Origin: an uncultured Methylococcaceae bacterium
GTDB lineage: Bacteria; Pseudomonadota; Gammaproteobacteria; Methylococcales; Methylomonadaceae
NCBI GenBank assembly: GCA_903939355.1
Contig: CAJAHC010000092.1
Coordinates: 1 to 11,643 of the forward strand
Length of the DNA stretch: 11,643 bases
Direction of reading: 5' to 3'
Shown here: positions 7,418 through 11,643 of the stretch, piece after piece
Numbering within the stretch: the stretch's first letter is position 1
Layout: each line of letters opens with the position of its first letter
Program-made: the position numbers and the translations under genes
The notes under the pieces: model-generated
What the model was told of the DNA's origin: nothing
The model's input: the letters and a program-made list of their open reading frames with translations, nothing else
Database searches by the model: none

Positions 7418-7426
7418 CAGTTCACT

Positions 7427-7460
7427 GGTTTTTAGAAACCTCCATTGTGGATTTAAATGG
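7427..7460 (+). other. Two short inverted repeats at the start of the predicted leader
   Basis: A perfect 5-base stem with a 4-base loop (GGTTT-TTAG-AAACC, 7427-7440) is followed by a weaker one with a 9-base loop (CCATT and AATGG, 7442-7460). They would lie at the very 5' end of the predicted plus-strand transcript and could protect it from decay. The rest of the 218-base divergent spacer shows nothing else I recognise. Stems this short occur by chance. Confidence 0.2.
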
Positions 7461-7527
7461 ATATTAAAGATCAGGCAACCATTTTTAAACATTCACACCA
7501 AACTTTTACGTAATTAACGGGATTGTT

Positions 7528-7707
7528 ATGTTCAAAAAGATTCTTAATGGCTTCATTGACCATCCTATATTGACCAGCATCTTTGTAGCAGATTTTGGCA
7601 TTCTTCTGTTCCATAGACCACCCTTTTTATTTTCCCTAATAATGCTGGGATCACTCATGGGTATGTGTATGTATTTTGGTCAAAAATTAGCTTTATTTAA
7701 AGTTTAA
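7528..7707 (+). CDS. Small hydrophobic protein of unknown function (59 residues)
   Basis: I do not recognise this protein. It starts at an ATG preceded by GGGA five bases upstream, a fair ribosome binding site, and ends with TAA at 7705-7707. It begins with a short basic stretch (MFKKILNG), then has a moderately hydrophobic part at about 14-28 (ILTSIFVADFGILLF), a polar turn HRPP, and a clear membrane segment at about 33-52 (FLFSLIMLGSLMGMCMYFG), ending in KLALFKV. One or two membrane passes are likely. The next gene, an RDD-family membrane protein, starts at the very next base. The ribosome binding site, tight junction and upstream promoter suggest a real gene; without homologues it remains hypothetical. 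Confidence 0.6.
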   Translation: MFKKILNGFIDHPILTSIFVADFGILLFHRPPFLFSLIMLGSLMGMCMYFGQKLALFKV

Positions 7708-8193
7708 TTGTCTTCAAAAACGAAAGAACCGTTAAAATCAGGTCGCAACATAGCGTTGGCACCTGGTTTTTTTCGACGTTTAGGGGCTCAGCTATATGAC
7801 GTCTTTCTGTTGGCTGGCCTTTTACTCCTCGCGCAAGCCTTCCTCTATTTATTCGCCACTGATGAATCTATAAGATACTATCAGTCACTTGATCGTAGTT
7901 ACTTGATCGCTGTTAGTTTTTTATTTTACGGTTGGTTCTGGACCCATGGCGGACAGACATTAGGCTTACGTGCCTGGAAAATAAAAGTTTTGACTCTTGA
8001 TCAAAAGCCGATAAGCTGGAAACAGTCTTTATTGCGGTTTGTAACAGCCATCATTTCTTGGACTGGATTAGGCTTGGGTTTCATGTGGATTTTAATTGAT
8101 AAAAATCGCTATAGCTGGCATGACCATGTTTCAAAAACAGCTTTGTTTTATGACAATCCAAAAATAAAACCCGACAAAACACCATTACCTTAA
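7708..8193 (+). CDS. RDD family membrane protein
   Basis: The product has 161 residues and matches the RDD domain, a small membrane domain whose members have been linked in some bacteria to ion or solute transport; the role here is unknown. The named residues are visible: arginines R23/R24 and D31 at the start of the first helix (FFRRLGAQLYD), and an aspartate in the closing motif DKNRYSWHDHVSKT (131-144). GGQTLGLRAWKIKV at 81-94 is the usual cytosolic loop. Membrane segments lie at about 32-50, 65-79 and 108-131. The start is TTG, directly after the TAA of the small upstream ORF; that TAA is in frame, so no start further upstream is possible. Translation probably depends on coupling to the upstream ORF. 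No terminator is seen after it. Confidence 0.88.
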   Translation: MSSKTKEPLKSGRNIALAPGFFRRLGAQLYDVFLLAGLLLLAQAFLYLFATDESIRYYQSLDRSYLIAVSFLFYGWFWTHGGQTLGLRAWKIKVLTLDQKPISWKQSLLRFVTAIISWTGLGLGFMWILIDKNRYSWHDHVSKTALFYDNPKIKPDKTPLP

Positions 8194-8275
8194 TTGTTCA
8201 AGGTCACTGCGAAAGCCTCTACTTTTCACACGCCGATCACATTTACAGTCATAACCCAAATAAAAAATCGCCCTT

Positions 8276-10318
8276 ATGAATAACCCATTATTATCCAATA
8301 ACACCATCCTGCCTTTATTTTCAAAAATAAAACCTGAGTACATTGAGCCTGCGATTACACAGTTATTGGAAGAAGCTCGCGCCGTTGTTAAAAAGCATCT
8401 GCAGGCAACAACAGAATATACATGGGAAAACTTGATTGAACCGCTGGAAAGTGCAGAAAATAAGCTCAATAAGGCTTGGTCTCCAGTCAGCCATATGAAT
8501 GCTGTAGTCAACACCGATGAACTTCGTCTAGCGTATAACGCTTGCTTACCTAAACTCAGCGATTATTCCACTGAGATGGGACAAAACGAGCAGTTATTTA
8601 ACGCCTATAAAGTTATTGCCGATAGCAATGAATTTGCAACATTGGATAGCGTCCAAAAGAAGATCATTCAGAATGCCCTTCGAGATTTCAGATTATCAGG
8701 CGTTGATCTAGATAATGAAAAGAAAAAACGGTACAAAGAAATTAGCCAAGAACTATCTCGTCTTGCCAGCAACTATGAAGAAAATCTCATGGATGCAACT
8801 AATGCTTGGAGCAAAGTCATAAGAAATGAGCAGGATTTGGCAGGATTGCCAGCTTCTGCATTGGCCCAAGCCAAACAAACAGCAGAAAGCCAAGACCAGG
8901 ATGGCTGGATGATCACCCTGCAATTCCCGTCTTATCAAGCCATTATGACTTACGCAGATGACAGGGAATTACGTCGCGAACATTATGAAGCTTACGCTAC
9001 CCGTGCCTCGGATCAAGCTTCAGATAATGAGCAGTGGGACAATAGCCTCCTGATGGAACAAATACTGGCGCTTCGTCATGAGAAAGCGCAATTATTAGGC
9101 TTTGAAAATTACGCTGAATTATCTCTTGCTACCAAAATGGCAAAAAAACCCGAAGAGGTTATGAATTTTCTGGAGGATTTAGCCGATAAATCGTGGCGGC
9201 AAGCCCGCAAGGATTTTGCAGACCTACAGAGTTTTGCAAAACAATACCACGGCATTAATAACCTTCAGTCTTGGGATTTAACTTATTATTCTGAAAAAAT
9301 GCGCCAGCATTTTTACCAACTATCACAAGAAGAAGTTAAAGCCTATTTTCCCATTACTCGTGTTTTACCAGGATTATTTGCTGTAGTTGAAAAACTATAT
9401 GGCTTACAAATATCTGAAATTAGCGACTTTGACAGTTGGCATCCTGACGTACATTTTTTCCAAATACACGATGAATTTGGTGTGTTGCGAGGCAAATTTT
9501 ATTTTGATTTGTATGCCCGCACCAAAAAACGTGGCGGCGCATGGATGGATGACTGTGTAGGACGCACAAAAATTAATGATCAAATACAAACGCCCATTGC
9601 TTACCTAACTTGCAACTTTACTCCGCCAACAAGTACCGAGCCCTCTTTGTTAAGCCATGATGATGTGACTACACTGTTTCATGAATTTGGACATGGCTTA
9701 CAACACATGCTCACCAAAATTGATTATTTAGGTGTTTCCGGCATTAATGGGGTTGAATGGGATGCCGTTGAATTACCGAGCCAATTCATGGAAAACTGGT
9801 GCTGGGAGCAAGAAGCTCTGGCATTAATATCAGGTCATTATCAAACAGGCGAACCATTGCCCGATAGCTTATTTAATAAAATGCTGGCCGCGAAAAATTT
9901 TCAAGCAGGCATGATGACTGTAAGGCAACTTGAATTTAGTCTTTTCGACTTTAGAATTCACAAGGATTATGATCCTGAAAAAGGTGCTCGTATCTACCCC
10001 ATTTTGGAACAAGTCAGAGCGCAAGTTGCCGTTATTAATCCTCCTAAGTTTAACCGCTTTGCACATAGCTTCTCGCATATCTTTGCAGGTGGCTATGCCG
10101 CCGGATATTACAGTTATAAATGGGCAGAAGTTTTATCCAGTGATGCTTTTTCCTTATTTGAAGAAAAAGGTATTTTTAATCCGGAAACCGGCAAATTATT
10201 TTTAACGACTATTCTTGAAACAGGCGGTAGTGAAGATGCAATGGCCTTGTTTATCAAGTTTCGTGGGCGCAAACCAACGATTGATGCCTTACTCAAACAT
10301 AATGGCATAGCTGCATGA
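8276..10318 (+). CDS. prlC: Oligopeptidase A (M3 family zinc metallopeptidase)
   Basis: This 680-residue protein is exactly the length of E. coli PrlC and similar throughout, from MNNPLLSN to LLKHNGIAA. It is a cytoplasmic zinc peptidase that degrades short peptides, including cleaved signal peptides. The zinc site HEFGH lies at 469-473, with the third ligand E499 in [13 protein letters not shown]. Other family segments are YTWENL near 44, SPVSHMN near 70, RASDQ near 243, [17 protein letters not shown] near 273, [12 protein letters not shown] near 420 and [21 protein letters not shown] near 600. The 82-base spacer before it has only weak promoter-like hexamers, and the ATG lacks a clear Shine-Dalgarno sequence, but the N-terminus matches the family. 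The stop overlaps the ubiD start (ATGA). No defect is visible. Confidence 0.97.
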   Translation: MNNPLLSNNTILPLFSKIKPEYIEPAITQLLEEARAVVKKHLQATTEYTWENLIEPLESAENKLNKAWSPVSHMNAVVNTDELRLAYNACLPKLSDYSTEMGQNEQLFNAYKVIADSNEFATLDSVQKKIIQNALRDFRLSGVDLDNEKKKRYKEISQELSRLASNYEENLMDATNAWSKVIRNEQDLAGLPASALAQAKQTAESQDQDGWMITLQFPSYQAIMTYADDRELRREHYEAYATRASDQASDNEQWDNSLLMEQILALRHEKAQLLGFENYAELSLATKMAKKPEEVMNFLEDLADKSWRQARKDFADLQSFAKQYHGINNLQSWDLTYYSEKMRQHFYQLSQEEVKAYFPITRVLPGLFAVVEKLYGLQISEISDFDSWHPDVHFFQIHDEFGVLRGKFYFDLYARTKKRGGAWMDDCVGRTKINDQIQTPIAYLTCNFTPPTSTEPSLLSHDDVTTLFHEFGHGLQHMLTKIDYLGVSGINGVEWDAVELPSQFMENWCWEQEALALISGHYQTGEPLPDSLFNKMLAAKNFQAGMMTVRQLEFSLFDFRIHKDYDPEKGARIYPILEQVRAQVAVINPPKFNRFAHSFSHIFAGGYAAGYYSYKWAEVLSSDAFSLFEEKGIFNPETGKLFLTTILETGGSEDAMALFIKFRGRKPTIDALLKHNGIAA

Positions 10319-11643
10319 AATACAAAGATCTCCGTGATTTTATCAAACAACTGGAAGTTCAAGGTGAACTCAAACGAATTACTATTCCGGTTGATCCCTA
10401 TCTGGAAATGACGGAAATTTGTGACCGCACTTTAAAACAAGCTGGCCCTGCTCTTCTATTCGAAAATCCAACAGGTTATAACATTCCAGTACTGGGCAAT
10501 CTGTTTGGCACACCCCGACGTGTGGCAATGGGCATGGGTGCCGAATCAGTCACTGAACTACGTGGCATTGGTGAGTTGTTAGCGACTTTGAAAGAGCCAG
10601 AACCTCCCAAAGGCATGAAAGATGCTTGGGAAAAATTCCCTTTATATAAACAAGTGTTAAATATGGCACCTAAACTGGTTTCATCGCCGCCCTGCCAAGA
10701 ATTGATTAGACAAGGCGATGAAATTGATTTGGGTGTTTACCCTATTCAAACCTGCTGGCCGGAAGATGCTGCGCCTTTAATAACTTGGCCACTGGTCATT
10801 ACCAAAGGTCCGCACAAACATAGACAAAATTTGGGTATTTATCGCCTGCAAGTTATAGCCAAAAACAAAGTCATCATGCGCTGGCTAGCCCATCGAGGAG
10901 GCGCATTAGACTTTAAAGAATTCCAAGCCGCCAATCCTGGCCAACCCTTTCCTGTTTCAGTTGCACTAGGAGCAGATCCTGCAACGATACTTGCTGCCGT
11001 TACGCCAGTACCAGACTCTCTATCTGAATATGCTTTTGCAGGATTGTTAAGAGGCAGCAAGACTGAAGTTGCCAAATCACTCATTAATGACCTACAAGTT
11101 CCCGCCAGTGCGGAAATAGTTCTGGAGGGCTTTATTTATCCGGATGAATTCGCCCCTGAAGGCCCTTATGGCGACCATACCGGCTATTACAATGAAGTTG
11201 CCGAATTCCCAGTCTTTACTATCGAACGAATTACCCAGCGCCAAGCACCCATCTATCACAGCACCTTTACCGGCAAACCACCCGATGAACCGGCTATTTT
11301 GGGAGTTGCCTTAAATGAAGTATTTGTCCCTATTTTACAAAAACAATTCCCGGAAATAATTGATTTTTATCTGCCTCCAGAAGGCTGCTCTTACCGAATG
11401 GCCGTTATCAGCATGAAAAAACAATATGCCGGCCACGCAAAACGGGTCATGTTGGGTACTTGGTCATTCCTGCGGCAATTTATGTACACCAAGTTTGTCA
11501 TCGTAGTAGATGACGATATTGATGTCCGCAACTGGCAAGAGGTTATCTGGGCGATGACCACCCGCATGGATCCAGCAAGAGATTTAACCATACTGGAAAA
11601 CACGCCTATTGATTATCTTGATTTTGCTTCGCCTGTTTCTGGA
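10315..11643 (+). CDS. ubiD: UbiD, prenylated-FMN-dependent 3-polyprenyl-4-hydroxybenzoate decarboxylase (3' end beyond window)
   Basis: The frame begins [20 protein letters not shown] at an ATG overlapping the prlC stop and stays open for 443 codons to the right edge. E. coli UbiD has about 497 residues, so roughly the last 50 are missing. UbiD decarboxylates 3-polyprenyl-4-hydroxybenzoate in ubiquinone synthesis, using prenylated FMN made by UbiX. R170 and N172 in [11 protein letters not shown] are at the cofactor and metal site. The acidic catalytic motif is E282-G-P-Y-G-D287 followed by HTGYY, as in the UbiD branch. Later conserved parts are [12 protein letters not shown] near 322, [25 protein letters not shown] and [17 protein letters not shown]. 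UbiX is not in view. The 4-base overlap with prlC suggests shared translation despite unrelated roles. Confidence 0.96.
   Translation, partial: MKYKDLRDFIKQLEVQGELKRITIPVDPYLEMTEICDRTLKQAGPALLFENPTGYNIPVLGNLFGTPRRVAMGMGAESVTELRGIGELLATLKEPEPPKGMKDAWEKFPLYKQVLNMAPKLVSSPPCQELIRQGDEIDLGVYPIQTCWPEDAAPLITWPLVITKGPHKHRQNLGIYRLQVIAKNKVIMRWLAHRGGALDFKEFQAANPGQPFPVSVALGADPATILAAVTPVPDSLSEYAFAGLLRGSKTEVAKSLINDLQVPASAEIVLEGFIYPDEFAPEGPYGDHTGYYNEVAEFPVFTIERITQRQAPIYHSTFTGKPPDEPAILGVALNEVFVPILQKQFPEIIDFYLPPEGCSYRMAVISMKKQYAGHAKRVMLGTWSFLRQFMYTKFVIVVDDDIDVRNWQEVIWAMTTRMDPARDLTILENTPIDYLDFASPVSG

Noticed and set aside
7323..7517. Plus-strand frame of 64 codons across the divergent spacer
   Set aside because: It covers the pcnB ribosome binding region and both predicted promoters, has no ribosome binding site, and its composition follows AT-rich noncoding DNA.
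8225..8245. CRP-like site before prlC, from repeated TCACA
   Set aside because: Only one half-site is present; the matching TGTGA half at the correct spacing is missing.
8185..8514. Minus-strand frame of 109 codons across the start of prlC
   Set aside because: It lies antisense to a well-conserved part of PrlC and has no recognisable domain.
1..11643. Search for a mobile element, CRISPR array, phage gene, toxin-antitoxin pair or defence system
   Set aside because: Apart from the 59-residue ORF, every gene is a recognised family, mostly core housekeeping. There are no long direct or inverted repeats, no transposase or integrase motifs, and no tRNA-like cloverleaf that I could see.

Overview
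The window looks like ordinary housekeeping chromosome from a gammaproteobacterium. Protein lengths and motifs match Escherichia coli PrlC, PanD, RlmH, PcnB, YhdE-type Maf and RNase G closely. The DNA is fairly AT-rich, with AT-rich spacers and several non-ATG starts. A methanotroph of the Methylococcales is a possible source, but this is only an impression from gene order and composition.

Left part (bases 1 to 7309, all minus strand). Reading in the direction of transcription, the first cluster is pcnB, folK, panB, panC and panD: poly(A) polymerase, a folate enzyme and pantothenate synthesis. This gene order is familiar from E. coli. panD has its own good predicted promoter and ends at a strong hairpin terminator. 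The second cluster is rlmH, maf, rng and yhdP: ribosome methylation, nucleotide house-cleaning, RNase G and a large AsmA-like envelope protein cut off by the window edge. Its first three genes overlap by 1 and 4 bases, so it is probably one operon.

Middle (7310 to 7527). This is a divergent intergenic region. It carries a predicted extended -10 promoter for pcnB on the minus strand and a TTTACA/TAAAAT promoter for the plus-strand genes.

Right part (7528 to 11643, all plus strand). A 59-residue hydrophobic protein of unknown function is followed, with no spacer, by an RDD-family membrane protein that starts with TTG. Then come prlC (oligopeptidase A) and, overlapping it by 4 bases, ubiD (ubiquinone-pathway decarboxylase), which runs off the right edge.

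I found no phage, insertion sequence, CRISPR array, RNA gene or defence system, and no new multi-gene system. The most notable point is that pcnB almost certainly starts at an AUU codon. The reading frame upstream of the first conventional start still encodes the conserved PcnB N-terminus, a Shine-Dalgarno-like AAGG lies at a suitable distance, and E. coli pcnB is itself a known case of AUU initiation. Second-tier points are the cluster of GATC sites and a near-palindrome around the panD promoter, and the uncharacterised small membrane ORF.
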